From the NCBI GenBank assembly GCA_964428835.1, contig CAYRZQ010000012.1, positions 20,421-84,420 of the forward strand: a stretch of 64,000 bases of DNA, in the 5' to 3' direction. The notes under the pieces are model-generated. The model did not search any database and was not told the DNA's origin. It worked only from the letters and a program-made list of their open reading frames with translations. Every line of letters starts with the position of its first letter. The first letter of the stretch is position 1. Made by a program: the position numbers and the translations under genes. This document shows positions 23,941-33,880 of this stretch, piece by piece. This stretch comes from JAIXWP01 sp964428835. Lineage in GTDB: Bacteria > Bacteroidota > Bacteroidia > Flavobacteriales_D > Sanyastnellaceae.

Positions 23941-25194
23941 GCTGTGGAATAGATCAATTGCTACGATTATCGCAGTGAATCCCCAGAAGGGAATAGAAGC
24001 TTTGTCGGTGTCCAAATAATTGTTTAGGATTCCGTGTATGTAATAGGTCATCAAACCTAAGTAAGAAGATATCAATATTTTGCGTGCATCGCCGCTTTTC
24101 AGCTTGTAATAAAGTTTGAAGCCGTAGGCACTAACGAAGAATAAAAGCAGAATAATGAGCAGCATTCCGACGACGCCTTGTTCGCAAAGCGGGCCAAGGT
24201 ATTCAGAGTGTGCATTTCCTCCGTCTCCTTGTTTTGTACTGATAATAGTCAAGTCTTGAGATCGTTGAAATGGGGCATAGAAGAATTGGTAAGTTCCCGG
24301 CCCCCAGCCGAGGATGGGCTTCATTTTCCACATTTCCAATGCACAATTCCATCGATTCAATCTTTCTAAATTGGAGGCGTCAGAAGACACGTTTGAGATA
24401 GAAGTAACGTGTTCACCCAGTTCATCAGAACTTTCTTGTTTGTTTTGCTCGAGCCCCATTGTTATTGACGTCCAGTTGAGTGCGAGGAGAACGCCCACCA
24501 CAGCAAACGTGGTAACGATGGTTGAAAACCGAATTCGCGATTGCATCACGAGGAATATAACTGCGACTCCAGCAAGTGAAATCCATGCTGCTCTTGTATA
24601 TGACAATACAGTGCCGACCAGAAGGATTATTAATGATACAAGAATGAGTATTCTTGCGATTGGAGTGATTTTTTTTACGAAAAGCAGGCCAATAGAAATG
24701 GGGACGAACATGGCGAGTACGGCGCCATAACTTGTGTGGTCTTTAAAAAATGGCTCCATGATCCAGTGTGCTGTATCCTTATCGAAGCCGTGGCCCGCGT
24801 GTTTGATAACAGTGAACACAATGACTGCGCATAATGGAATGATGTAGATTATCAAGAAGCGCTTGATGTTGTCGAATGATTTGAAAATATGAGCGGCAAT
24901 AAAAAAACAAGTTGCAATAAACCAGAGTCGAGTAGCAAGAAATTTCAAAGAGACAATCGGCATTTGACTATTAACCGAAGTTACAATCATCCAGGTGATA
25001 TAAACGTAGAGCAAGTAGGATATAGGATGATTGTAAATTTTCCTATCAATGCTTTTTCCTGATAAAACTTTAAAAAGAAATAGCAGTAATAAACCAATAA
25101 GCAATGGCTCGGTAGGCAAGTAAATCCCGACACCACCAATGTTTAGTTTTTCTAGATTGATTGATAATGGAGTGAAAAAAACGATGGTAAAGAA
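23890..25194 (-). CDS. O-antigen ligase/polymerase-like membrane protein (5' end in gap)
   Basis: 434 residues are visible, beginning in a helix at the gap edge, so the first part of the protein is missing. There are about ten hydrophobic helices and a large periplasmic loop between about 255 and 345 with NRWNCALEMWKMKPILGWGPG and GGNAHSEYLGPLCEQG, the Wzy_C/WaaL signature with the conserved H-E. It polymerises or ligates surface polysaccharide at the periplasmic face. The open frame appears to fuse with the Wzz-like gene across the N run, but that is not evidence of a real fusion. Its last 51 bases overlap the convergent SpoIIE gene. Confidence 0.88.
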   Translation of the reverse strand, partial: FFTIVFFTPLSINLEKLNIGGVGIYLPTEPLLIGLLLLFLFKVLSGKSIDRKIYNHPISYLLYVYITWMIVTSVNSQMPIVSLKFLATRLWFIATCFFIAAHIFKSFDNIKRFLIIYIIPLCAVIVFTVIKHAGHGFDKDTAHWIMEPFFKDHTSYGAVLAMFVPISIGLLFVKKITPIARILILVSLIILLVGTVLSYTRAAWISLAGVAVIFLVMQSRIRFSTIVTTFAVVGVLLALNWTSITMGLEQNKQESSDELGEHVTSISNVSSDASNLERLNRWNCALEMWKMKPILGWGPGTYQFFYAPFQRSQDLTIISTKQGDGGNAHSEYLGPLCEQGVVGMLLIILLLFFVSAYGFKLYYKLKSGDARKILISSYLGLMTYYIHGILNNYLDTDKASIPFWGFTAIIVAIDLFHSSNETTAQNGQVVSERH

Positions 25195-25294
25195 NNNNNN
25201 NNNNNNNNNNNNNNNNNNNNNNNNNNNNNNNNNNNNNNNNNNNNNNNNNNNNNNNNNNNNNNNNNNNNNNNNNNNNNNNNNNNNNNNNNNNNNN
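25195..25294. other. Assembly gap of 100 N
   Basis: Exactly 100 unknown bases. It hides the C-terminal part of the Wzz-like protein and the N-terminus of the O-antigen ligase-like protein. About 90 or more Wzz residues plus a Wzy start are expected, so the true missing length is probably more than 100 bases. Confidence 0.98.
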
Positions 25295-26097
25295 GCTTCA
25301 CGAGATGAAACGAGATTTAGGTGAGTTTGCAGAGAGAGGTAGTCAGATCCGTGCTTTGAAATGGCTTGCATTTCTTTCTTAATTCTTTCTGCGCGTTCTG
25401 TTTGGCCGTCTGCGAGTGCCTTACCGTAGCTTTTAGACATTCCAAGAATTTGTTCAGCGAAGCTAAACACACCTTCGTCGCCGAGTGCTTTGATAGAATC
25501 TTTTATCGCGATGATTTCTTTTCTTATTTCCTCAAGATTCTTTTCAGCAGATTGAATCACAATCATTGCTCTTTCTTTTCGCATATTAAGGTGCAGCGAG
25601 TCTGACAAGTCGGCTATCGTATTCGCGATATCGGCAGCACGCTGCGGGTCTTCGTCGAGAACACTCACTAAAATGGAACCATACTTTGTTGCCTCCACAG
25701 AAACATTCTCAGAATATGCCAAGTCAAGATATCCCTTGGATTGAGGAGCTCCTTTTTCAATTTTATAAACTGACCAAAGATCGAAACGATCCGCTATTTT
25801 GTTTTTTACCTCGTTTGAAGAAAGCAACTGCATCAAATACTCTCCTTCTTCCTCGTCTCCATTTTCTATCAAAATTCTGCCAGGTGATTCATAGAGGTGT
25901 TCACCCATAGAGTTGTCTTTTGTTGGGAATAAAGTAACGGTACTTTTGTATTTTGGTGTTATGAAGAAGGAGGCTACAGCTGCAATTACAATTGAGGCTG
26001 CAACAAGAATAATAATCACCAATCTCCAACGATAAAGTGTAACTAGAAGATTTGTAGAGTCAAGTTCATTTACTGAGTTAGATGTGCTATTATTCAC
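25295..26097 (-). CDS. Wzz-type polysaccharide chain-length/co-polymerase protein (3' end in gap)
   Basis: The first 267 residues are visible. An N-terminal cytoplasmic tail, a helix at about 25-50 (WRLVIIILVAASIVIAAV) and the post-helix segment PKYKSTVTLFP match the Wzz domain. A long periplasmic coiled-coil region follows (about 165-260, KNLEEIRKEIIAIKDSIKAL). The second helix that closes Wzz proteins is not visible and must lie in the gap. There is no sign of a BY-kinase domain. It would set the chain length of a surface glycan together with the adjacent Wzy-like and Wzx-like proteins. A -7 box TATATTTG lies at 26126-26119. The gene follows the flippase gene by 40 bases. Confidence 0.85.
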
Positions 26098-26137
26098 TGA
26101 ACATAAAATTTAGGTTTGCAAATATAGGGTTTTGAGG

Positions 26138-27589
26138 CTATTTATTTGAACGTAATAACTCTAGCACTCCTTTGTAGCTTATCATTTTAGCAATTAGTGC
26201 TAAAAGCAGGCATAGGATTGAGTATAAAGCTACTTTATAAAGTATAGAAATTTCATTTAAAGCAGGAAGTGTCTTGATTGTAAACAGAAAGACTCCTAAT
26301 AAACTCGTAGCGATAGCATATACGATTGTCTCGCGGTATAAATGAAATAGATTGATGTTGTAGTATTTTCCTACTAGAATTACTTGAGTCACAAGGATGG
26401 TCATGTGTGAGATGGCGTTGACCTTAGCGCTTGCAATGGGGCCTTCGAGGGGAATCCAAATAAGGTTAAGCAGAATATTGAGCAGACTCATTGAAATCAT
26501 AATCGCATTTAAAGTTTTCAGCTTTCCATCTGCGGTGAGTAAGGTGCCATAGATATACTGCATAGAGAAGGCAAAACAACCGGGCATTAACCATCTGAAT
26601 GTTTGAATGGATTCTTCAGTAGGGTTGTCATAGATGATGCCCAGGAATTCACCGGGCACGAGAAAACCGAGAAGGCAAAACGACCATGTGACACTAAATA
26701 GAATACGTCCTGAAAGGGAAACCAAAGTTCCAACAGGAGCGTTATTCGATAGCATTTTAGAGAAAATGGGAAGAAGCAGGCCGGCAAATAGATATGAGAT
26801 CATAATATATGATTCAAAGATTCGAAACCCCATCGCATAAATGCCAGAAGACTCCGCTCCATCAAGCCTTTCCAGGATAACACTGTCAGCTCTGAAGATT
26901 ATCATGGAGAAAAGAATGAGAGTGGCAAAAGGAAGACTTCCTCGTAATATTTCTTTTTGAAGTGATTTATCAATCTCCCAGTTCCATTTTTTTACATGTT
27001 TAGAAACCCAATAAATTGATAGAAGCAGGGTAATGACAAGCGTTAGCGTTTGAGCGTAAATCAGATATTCTATTTTAAATTCAAGTTCGGGGGCAAACCA
27101 GAGAGCATATCCAAGGATTATTATCAGTAACAATTTATCGAGAATACTGAGCACACTGTCGTGTTTGAATAGGTGCAATCCTGAGAGGTTAGAGCGAAAA
27201 AAGAGAATCAAAGACGCCACAACTTGATTGACGATTAGCAGGCTTAGGCCGAAGAGTTGCGTAGAATTATAACCAAGAAATAATCCAATTACCAGACATA
27301 TCAATGCGTAAATCAAAGCAAGAGATAGTCTCAGAGACATTAATGACCCAAGGTATTTTGAATTTACTAGTCCCTCCTGGGCTACTTTTCGTGTATTCCA
27401 GTTATTTATTCCCATATCGGGTATGATATTGAGAAGGATGGAAAAGTTGATGAGTGCGAAATAACTACCGAAATCAGATGCTCCAACTCGGTTTTGGATT
27501 TCAGCTTCAATGCCGAGGATATAAAAAGGCTTTATGAGGAGGTTGAGCCCTACCAAAAGAATCAAATTGCTAACAAATGTCTTTCTCAT
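26138..27589 (-). CDS. Oligosaccharide flippase (Wzx/MATE-like, polysaccharide biosynthesis protein)
   Basis: The protein has 483 residues and about 14 predicted helices. The N-terminus (GLNLLIKPFYILGIEAEIQNRVGASDFG) and the motif DMGINNWNTRKVAQE match the polysaccharide synthase/flippase family of the MOP superfamily. It moves lipid-linked glycans across the inner membrane. It is the first visible gene of a minus-strand set Wzx, Wzz, Wzy. No glycosyltransferases are adjacent, so the glycan is unknown. Confidence 0.9.
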   Translation of the reverse strand: MRKTFVSNLILLVGLNLLIKPFYILGIEAEIQNRVGASDFGSYFALINFSILLNIIPDMGINNWNTRKVAQEGLVNSKYLGSLMSLRLSLALIYALICLVIGLFLGYNSTQLFGLSLLIVNQVVASLILFFRSNLSGLHLFKHDSVLSILDKLLLIIILGYALWFAPELEFKIEYLIYAQTLTLVITLLLSIYWVSKHVKKWNWEIDKSLQKEILRGSLPFATLILFSMIIFRADSVILERLDGAESSGIYAMGFRIFESYIMISYLFAGLLLPIFSKMLSNNAPVGTLVSLSGRILFSVTWSFCLLGFLVPGEFLGIIYDNPTEESIQTFRWLMPGCFAFSMQYIYGTLLTADGKLKTLNAIMISMSLLNILLNLIWIPLEGPIASAKVNAISHMTILVTQVILVGKYYNINLFHLYRETIVYAIATSLLGVFLFTIKTLPALNEISILYKVALYSILCLLLALIAKMISYKGVLELLRSNK

Positions 27590-27697
27590 AATGCGCTAAC
27601 GGTGGGCAAGGTATGAAAGATGGACTTTATTTTCATTATATCTTTTTTTTAATGAGGTTCGTGTTTACTTTTGCGCCCGAAATTTAAACCAGATCGC

Positions 27698-29212
27698 ATG
27701 TCTCAAGCTCATGGTAAAGTAGTGCAAGTAATTGGTCCAGTTGTGGACATTGCATTTCCTGCAGGTCAGAAATTACCAAATATTCTAGACGCATTAATTA
27801 TTAAGAAAACCAACGGTGAAGACCTCATTCTCGAGTGTCAGCAGCACATTGGTGAAGATACAGTACGCGCCATTGCAATGGACGCTACAGAAGGTCTTCA
27901 GCGCGGTGCTTCGGTTATCTCTACAGGTAAGGGAATCACAATGCCAGTGGGTGACCAAATTAAAGGTCGCTTGTTCAACGTCGTAGGTAACGCCATCGAC
28001 GGTATTCCAAACGTTGATAATAGCAACGGACGTCCGATTCACAATACTCCTCCGAAGTATGAAGATCTTTCAACTTCTTCGGAAATCCTCTTCACAGGTA
28101 TCAAAGTAATCGACTTGATCGAGCCTTATGCAAAAGGTGGTAAAATCGGTCTTTTCGGTGGTGCCGGTGTAGGTAAGACAGTATTGATTCAAGAGTTGAT
28201 CAACAACATCGCGAAGGCTTATGATGGTCTTTCTGTATTTGCTGGTGTTGGTGAGCGTACACGTGAAGGAAATGACTTGCTTCGTGAAATGATCGAGGCG
28301 GGTATCATCAAATATGGTGAAGAGTTCAATAAAGGAATGCACAAAGGAGACTGGGACGTTTCTAAAGTGGATCCTAAAGAGCTCGAGAAGTCACAAGCTA
28401 CATTCGTATTTGGTCAGATGAATGAGCCTCCAGGAGCAAGAGCTCGCGTGGCTTTGTCTGGTCTCTCTGTTGCGGAATACTTCCGTGATGGTGATGAGAA
28501 GTCTGGTGGTCGCGATATCCTCTTCTTCATCGATAATATCTTCCGTTTCACTCAGGCAGGTTCTGAGGTATCAGCACTTCTTGGCCGTATGCCTTCTGCG
28601 GTAGGTTACCAGCCAACACTTGCTACTGAAATGGGTGTGATGCAAGAGCGTATCACTTCTACCAAGAGAGGTTCTATCACGTCTGTTCAAGCGGTTTATG
28701 TACCTGCGGATGACTTGACTGACCCAGCTCCAGCTACAACCTTCGCTCACTTAGATGCTACTACAGTATTGAGCCGTAAAATCGCTGAGCTTGGTATCTA
28801 TCCTTCTGTTGACCCATTGGATTCAACATCTCGTATCCTCACTCCACAAATCGTGGGTGATGAGCACTACGCTTGCGCTCAACGCGTAAAAGGAATCCTT
28901 CAGCGATATAAAGAACTTCAGGATATCATCGCCATCCTCGGTATGGACGAACTTTCTGAAGAAGATAAGCAGGCTGTATTCCGCGCTCGTAAAGTGCAAC
29001 GCTTCTTATCTCAGCCATTCCACGTTGCTGAGCAGTTCACTGGTATCCCAGGTACACTCGTAGATATTAAAGATACCATCAAAGGTTTCAATATGATTCT
29101 CGATGGTCACTGCGATGAATATCCAGAGGCTGCTTTCAACTTGAAAGGTACTATCGAGGAAGCAATCGAAGCTGGTAAGAAAATGTTGGACGAAGCCGCA
29201 AGCCGTAAATAA
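27698..29212 (+). CDS. atpD: ATP synthase F1 subunit beta
   Basis: The protein has 504 residues from the ATG at 27698; a TTG at 27671 lies within a -7-like element (TACTTTTG, 27666-27673), so the ATG is preferred. It is the catalytic beta subunit of the F1 motor. Walker A GGAGVGKT (about 153-160), the segment GERTREGNDLL, Walker B ILFFIDNIFRFTQAG and DELSEEDK are all present. atpC follows after ten bases. The remaining atp genes are elsewhere, a split arrangement usual in Bacteroidota. Confidence 0.98.
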   Translation: MSQAHGKVVQVIGPVVDIAFPAGQKLPNILDALIIKKTNGEDLILECQQHIGEDTVRAIAMDATEGLQRGASVISTGKGITMPVGDQIKGRLFNVVGNAIDGIPNVDNSNGRPIHNTPPKYEDLSTSSEILFTGIKVIDLIEPYAKGGKIGLFGGAGVGKTVLIQELINNIAKAYDGLSVFAGVGERTREGNDLLREMIEAGIIKYGEEFNKGMHKGDWDVSKVDPKELEKSQATFVFGQMNEPPGARARVALSGLSVAEYFRDGDEKSGGRDILFFIDNIFRFTQAGSEVSALLGRMPSAVGYQPTLATEMGVMQERITSTKRGSITSVQAVYVPADDLTDPAPATTFAHLDATTVLSRKIAELGIYPSVDPLDSTSRILTPQIVGDEHYACAQRVKGILQRYKELQDIIAILGMDELSEEDKQAVFRARKVQRFLSQPFHVAEQFTGIPGTLVDIKDTIKGFNMILDGHCDEYPEAAFNLKGTIEEAIEAGKKMLDEAASRK

Positions 29213-29222
29213 TCATTGAAAA

Positions 29223-29459
29223 ATGAACGTTGAAATTATATCACCCGAAACTACATTATTCCAAGGCGAGGCAGCTTATGTTTACCTTCCTGGAAGTGAT
29301 GGAAGCCTAGGTGTATTAAATAACCACGCGCCGCTGATAACCTCTTTGAAAAAAGGTACAGTGAGAGTAAAAGACAGTGCCGGTAAAGAGCATCGCTTCG
29401 ATGTGAAAGGCGGCACCGTAGAGGTGTTCAACAACAAAATGATCATCCTCGCCGAATAA
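29223..29459 (+). CDS. atpC: ATP synthase F1 subunit epsilon, short form
   Basis: The protein has 78 residues and consists only of the N-terminal beta-sandwich (MNVEIISPETTLFQGEA, LPGSDGSLGVLNNHAPLIT). The C-terminal helical hairpin that inhibits ATP hydrolysis in longer epsilon subunits is absent. The frame is intact and ends in a normal stop, followed by a strong terminator, so this is a natural short form as in many Bacteroidota. It sits on gamma and helps couple F1 to Fo. It is cotranscribed with atpD. Confidence 0.95.
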   Translation: MNVEIISPETTLFQGEAAYVYLPGSDGSLGVLNNHAPLITSLKKGTVRVKDSAGKEHRFDVKGGTVEVFNNKMIILAE

Positions 29460-29484
29460 CTCATTGCTTGGTTAATACGAAACT

Positions 29485-29519
29485 AAAGCCAGATTCGAAC
29501 GTAAAGAATCTGGCTTTTT
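29485..29519 (+). terminator. Rho-independent terminator of atpDC
   Basis: AAAGCCAGATTC (29485-29496) pairs perfectly with GAATCTGGCTTT (29506-29517), nine-base loop, then Ts. Confidence 0.88.
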
Positions 29520-29621
29520 CTATTTCAAATGCTTAAAGATATTAGTTATCTAATAAGACAAAAAGATTTGATTAAGAAAGGGTTAACAAGCAACTATAAC
29601 TTATACCTCGAGGTCTATTTG

Positions 29622-29629
29622 TATATTTG
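29622..29629 (+). promoter_or_regulatory. -7 promoter element (TATATTTG)
   Basis: An exact TAnnTTTG match, 27 bases before the ATG at 29657. It overlaps the TTG of the longest frame (29627), which supports the downstream ATG. Confidence 0.5.
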
Positions 29630-29656
29630 GTGACCTCTTGGCACCACCCTGTGAAG

Positions 29657-32600
29657 ATGAAACACTTATTATTAATTCTGTCCTTGATTTCTTTTGTCCT
29701 GACCCCGCGTGGCTTGACACAGGCGATTACAACCCAAGGTACGGAGTTTTGGTTGGGTTTCATGTCCAATGCGCCAGGGTTACCAAATAGTTCTACAGAC
29801 CGTCTTCAGCTCTTTATATCATCAGAACAATCTACTTCAGGTGTTGTGGAAGTTCCAGGTGCGTCGTGGTCGCAAAATTTTAGCGTAATTCCAGGTGTTA
29901 CTACAGTAGTAACTATTCCAAACAATATAGCAGAGGTAAATGCAAACGCGCTTGTAGAAAACAAGGGTGTACACGTGACCAGTGATGAAAATATTTCGGT
30001 GTTTGCAATCAATTTCAGTATCGCCACTGCCGATGGTTCGAAGATTCTTCCAGTTCGAAGCCTGGGTAATGAATACCTCGTAGCTTCTTATCCCGGATTT
30101 ATCAATACTGGCATTGAGTACGGAAAGAGCGAGTTCATGATAGTGGCCACAGAAGACGATACGGAGTTGGAGATTAATCTAAGTGCCCCTGCCATAGGTT
30201 TGGATGACGACGATCCAATCATTATTCAATTAGATAGAGGCCAAACGTATCAAGTAATAGCAGAAACAGGTCAGGATCTGACAGGCACAAACATAAAGGC
30301 TACGGTTCAATCTGGGTTGTGTAGGCCTTTTGCGGTATTTTCAGGCTCAACCATGAGTTCAGTGCCGGTTTTGAATGATGCAGCCGATCACCTTTACGAA
30401 CAGAATTTACCAATCAATCAATGGAGTACAGAATACTATATGACTCCATTTCAAAAATTGGATGTCAATGGTAACATCGTGCTAGATCGATACACATATC
30501 GAATAATGGCCAGAGATAATAACACTGTCGTCACTTTAAATGGGGCGTCTGTGGTAAACCTGGATTCTGGAGAATTCATAGAGTTTAACAATGTGGATAT
30601 TGCAGTTTTTGTACAAAGTAATTTACCCATTGCCATTAGTCAGTTTATTCAAAGCATAGATGGTGTTTCAACTTCGAATACAGGCGATCCCTCGATGCTT
30701 CTATTGGATGGCGCAAATCAAAAAATTAGTTCCATCGCCTTTTCTACGGTTGAAAGTACCATTATTACTCAGCATTATGTGAACGTTGTGGTAAAATCTG
30801 AAGACGTAGGAAATATATTAATGGATGGTACGCTTCTAAGTTCGTCTATTTTTCAACCATTCACAGGGAGCTCCACGCATAGATGGGCAGCAATTGCAAT
30901 TTCTGAAGGTTCGCATCACCTATCAGCCCCGCAAGGATTCAATGCCTATGTTTATGGAACCGGTTACGCAGAGTCTTATGCCTACTCAGTGGGATCCTCG
31001 ATGGAGGAAGCAGAACATGAATTTGATGGTGTTTACTGCAGCGATAATACAGTGACGATAAATATCGGTAGTGAGTATCTGAATCCGCAGTGGTATCATA
31101 TCAATGATTTGACAACACCGATTTTTACCGGCAATACCTTTACTTTAAATGCCCCGATTGAGACTTCCATCTATCAAGTCAATGCTGTGGAATCAGTGAG
31201 TAATTGCCCTGTTGAATTGCAATATAGCGTGGAGTCTCTGATACCACCTGTTTTCTCAGTTACGCCCGGAGACACCACTATTTGTAGTTATCAGGATGTT
31301 CAGTTTCAAGTAGAAACTGCTTCCGTCAATGCGTCTTATAATTTCTTCTGGGCACCTAGTTCTAGCTTAAGTAATTCTACCATTGCTAATCCGATTGCCA
31401 CCCCTTACAGTACTACTACATACAACGTAACCGTGAGCACACCAACAGGATGTGCATCGTCCTCTCAAAGCGTAACTGTGACCGTATTAGACGGGTCAGT
31501 TTCCCGCTTAAGCGTTACCGCGAGCGATGCGTCCATATGTGAGGGAAACACAACTCAATTGACAGCTCTAGCTCAAGAGGTCGTTTGGTCAGACAATTTT
31601 GACCCAGGCATTTCTTGGGGTGATTGGAATGGAATATTGGGTGGTAATTCGAGCACAATTTGCGGAGCCGCATCTGGTACTGCATTGTATTTTAATGGCA
31701 GTGGGGAGCGAAGCGCAACCACCAAGGCAATCGATGTATCGAATGGCGGCACATTGTACTTCTCTCTAAAAATTGCCAATGGCACGGCGCCATGCGATAA
31801 TGCGGATCCGGGCGATGATGTAGTATTGAGATACTCATTTGATGGAATAAATTTTCCAGTGAGTAATACTATCGCTCAATTCAATGAGGCTTCATATCCA
31901 GATTTCACTAATATAGAAATTGAAATTCCTGTGGCGGCTCAGTCCACTGGCACTTACTTCAAATGGATGCAAGTAGGCGCTTGGACCAGTAATCAAGATA
32001 ACTGGGTTTTAGACGAAATGTATTTAGGCGCGAATAGCACGAGTACGCTGAACTATTCATGGACGCCTTCTTCTAGCCTCGATGTAGTAAATATTAGCAA
32101 CCCACTTGCAACTCCTCCACATACCACAATGTACCATGTAGCTGTAACGGATCAATTGACAGGCTGTGTTTACACTGATTCTCTGGAAATCAATGTTGAC
32201 GGGGTATTTGATGTGTTGGTGGAGTCTCCAATTGTGAAATGCTCTCCTGGAGTAATTACATTGGAAGCAACGCCCAGTGTCCCTGGCGCTTATAGTTATT
32301 CCTGGTCTGCATCTGACGGCAGCATCACTAACCTACAAATGCAGTCGCCAGTGGTGAATCCTCAGAGTGATGTTACCTTCACAGTTACCCTCACTTCACC
32401 TACAGGTTGTACTCAGGAATCGGAACTTGATGTGTTGGTATCAGCTTTACAAAGCGTTGAGCTCAGTTCCAACGACGAACAATTGTGTGAGGGTGAAAAT
32501 GCAAGTCTTGTGGCGGAAATAGTGGCATCAAATAATAATTACACTGTAGAATGGCTGTCTTTGGAACCATTCAGCAATGGTTCTAATGCTTCCAATATTT

Positions 32601-33880
32601 TAGCAACCCCTACACAAACCGCATGGTATGAGGTGATAGTTGAGGATGATAATTCAGGCTGCATCAAAGCTGATAGCATAGAAATTGAAGTTGGCAACAT
32701 CGGCGAAATTGTGATGCCCCAAACAGAGATTTCTGAATGTGTTTTGCAAAATTATGCGTTGAATGCTAGCATCACGGGCACTGATCAAGTGAATTGGCAG
32801 TGGTCGCCTGCTTCATGGGTTACCAATCCGAACACTGCGAATACGACGCTTAACTCAAATAATAACGGAACGCTTACTGTAACCGTTACCAATAATTTTG
32901 GATGTTCAAAGTCTGAGTCGATAATACTCGAAACGCAAGTTCCAGAGTTGAACCTTGGACCGGATCAGACTCTATGTGAGGGGCAATCAATCACCTTGTT
33001 TACTGCCCAGCCGACGGAATTTGATTTTCTATGGAATACTGGAGCCACTACACCGACCTTGGTTGTCACTACTTCAGGTACATATAATGTCCAGGTCTTG
33101 GCTAGCAATGGTTGCGAATATGGAGATGAAGTAACGATAACCTTCGAGCCGGTACCAACAGTGGATTTGGGAGAAGATCGATCATTTTGTGAAGGCGAGA
33201 GTGCTGAAATTATTGCTGGTACCAATACTAGTTTAGCCTATGAATGGTCAAACGGAGAGGACACTCCGATGATAACAGTGACAGAAGGCGGAGTTTATTC
33301 TGTTATCGTGAGCAATGGTCTTTGTAATGCTACGGATCAGGTTTTAGTTTTTATGAATCCTTTACCTGAAGACCCTTTCAGGCCTTATCAAGTGGAAGCC
33401 TGTTTCCAAATTCCACCTTATGCGATTGAGCTGGATGCGAAAAATGAAGGCTCCATTTATTCTTGGGAACAAGGCGGAAGTGGTCAGGTTTTGCTAGCCT
33501 CAGCTCCGGGGTTGTACACGGTAAACATAACGACACCTTTTGGTTGTGAAGCGAGCTATTCCACTTTCGTTGAAGAACGCTGTCCTGGGTACATCTACAT
33601 TCCCAATGCATTCACTCCAGACAATGATGGACTCAATGATGTGTGGTTAATTGAAGGTGTGAATATTCGCACATTCAAATTAGAATTATGGAATCGTTGG
33701 GGCGAGCAAATCTTTACCAGTGATTCGTTGCGCAAACCATGGCTAGGACAGCGCAAGGACGGTGAGGAATACGTTGAACCGGGCGTTTACGTTTATAAGA
33801 TAATCTATACCATCGACGATCCTTCTCAGACGATCAATCCCGAATATGAGATAATGGGAAATGTGACGCTTATTCGTTGA
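29657..33880 (+). CDS. Giant surface protein: IgGFc-binding-like domain, PKD-like repeats, T9SS type B sorting domain
   Basis: From the ATG at 29657 the protein has 1407 residues with a signal peptide ending near RGLTQA. Residues about 20-430 match the IgGFc-binding N-terminal domain (GTEFWLGFMSN, SEFMIVATEDDTELEI). Repeated Ig/PKD-like modules follow, with phrases such as NPIATPYSTTTYNVTV and LGPDQTLCEGQSITL. At about 641-791 one module resembles a reelin subrepeat (LRYSFDGINFPVS ... WVLDEMYLG). The last 95 residues (IYIPNAFTPDNDGLNDVW ... LWNRWGEQIF ... GVYVYKIIY) are the gliding-motility-associated type B sorting domain. It is a secreted adhesin-like protein. The last 11 bases overlap the convergent ktrA-like gene. 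Confidence 0.9.
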   Translation: MKHLLLILSLISFVLTPRGLTQAITTQGTEFWLGFMSNAPGLPNSSTDRLQLFISSEQSTSGVVEVPGASWSQNFSVIPGVTTVVTIPNNIAEVNANALVENKGVHVTSDENISVFAINFSIATADGSKILPVRSLGNEYLVASYPGFINTGIEYGKSEFMIVATEDDTELEINLSAPAIGLDDDDPIIIQLDRGQTYQVIAETGQDLTGTNIKATVQSGLCRPFAVFSGSTMSSVPVLNDAADHLYEQNLPINQWSTEYYMTPFQKLDVNGNIVLDRYTYRIMARDNNTVVTLNGASVVNLDSGEFIEFNNVDIAVFVQSNLPIAISQFIQSIDGVSTSNTGDPSMLLLDGANQKISSIAFSTVESTIITQHYVNVVVKSEDVGNILMDGTLLSSSIFQPFTGSSTHRWAAIAISEGSHHLSAPQGFNAYVYGTGYAESYAYSVGSSMEEAEHEFDGVYCSDNTVTINIGSEYLNPQWYHINDLTTPIFTGNTFTLNAPIETSIYQVNAVESVSNCPVELQYSVESLIPPVFSVTPGDTTICSYQDVQFQVETASVNASYNFFWAPSSSLSNSTIANPIATPYSTTTYNVTVSTPTGCASSSQSVTVTVLDGSVSRLSVTASDASICEGNTTQLTALAQEVVWSDNFDPGISWGDWNGILGGNSSTICGAASGTALYFNGSGERSATTKAIDVSNGGTLYFSLKIANGTAPCDNADPGDDVVLRYSFDGINFPVSNTIAQFNEASYPDFTNIEIEIPVAAQSTGTYFKWMQVGAWTSNQDNWVLDEMYLGANSTSTLNYSWTPSSSLDVVNISNPLATPPHTTMYHVAVTDQLTGCVYTDSLEINVDGVFDVLVESPIVKCSPGVITLEATPSVPGAYSYSWSASDGSITNLQMQSPVVNPQSDVTFTVTLTSPTGCTQESELDVLVSALQSVELSSNDEQLCEGENASLVAEIVASNNNYTVEWLSLEPFSNGSNASNILATPTQTAWYEVIVEDDNSGCIKADSIEIEVGNIGEIVMPQTEISECVLQNYALNASITGTDQVNWQWSPASWVTNPNTANTTLNSNNNGTLTVTVTNNFGCSKSESIILETQVPELNLGPDQTLCEGQSITLFTAQPTEFDFLWNTGATTPTLVVTTSGTYNVQVLASNGCEYGDEVTITFEPVPTVDLGEDRSFCEGESAEIIAGTNTSLAYEWSNGEDTPMITVTEGGVYSVIVSNGLCNATDQVLVFMNPLPEDPFRPYQVEACFQIPPYAIELDAKNEGSIYSWEQGGSGQVLLASAPGLYTVNITTPFGCEASYSTFVEERCPGYIYIPNAFTPDNDGLNDVWLIEGVNIRTFKLELWNRWGEQIFTSDSLRKPWLGQRKDGEEYVEPGVYVYKIIYTIDDPSQTINPEYEIMGNVTLIR

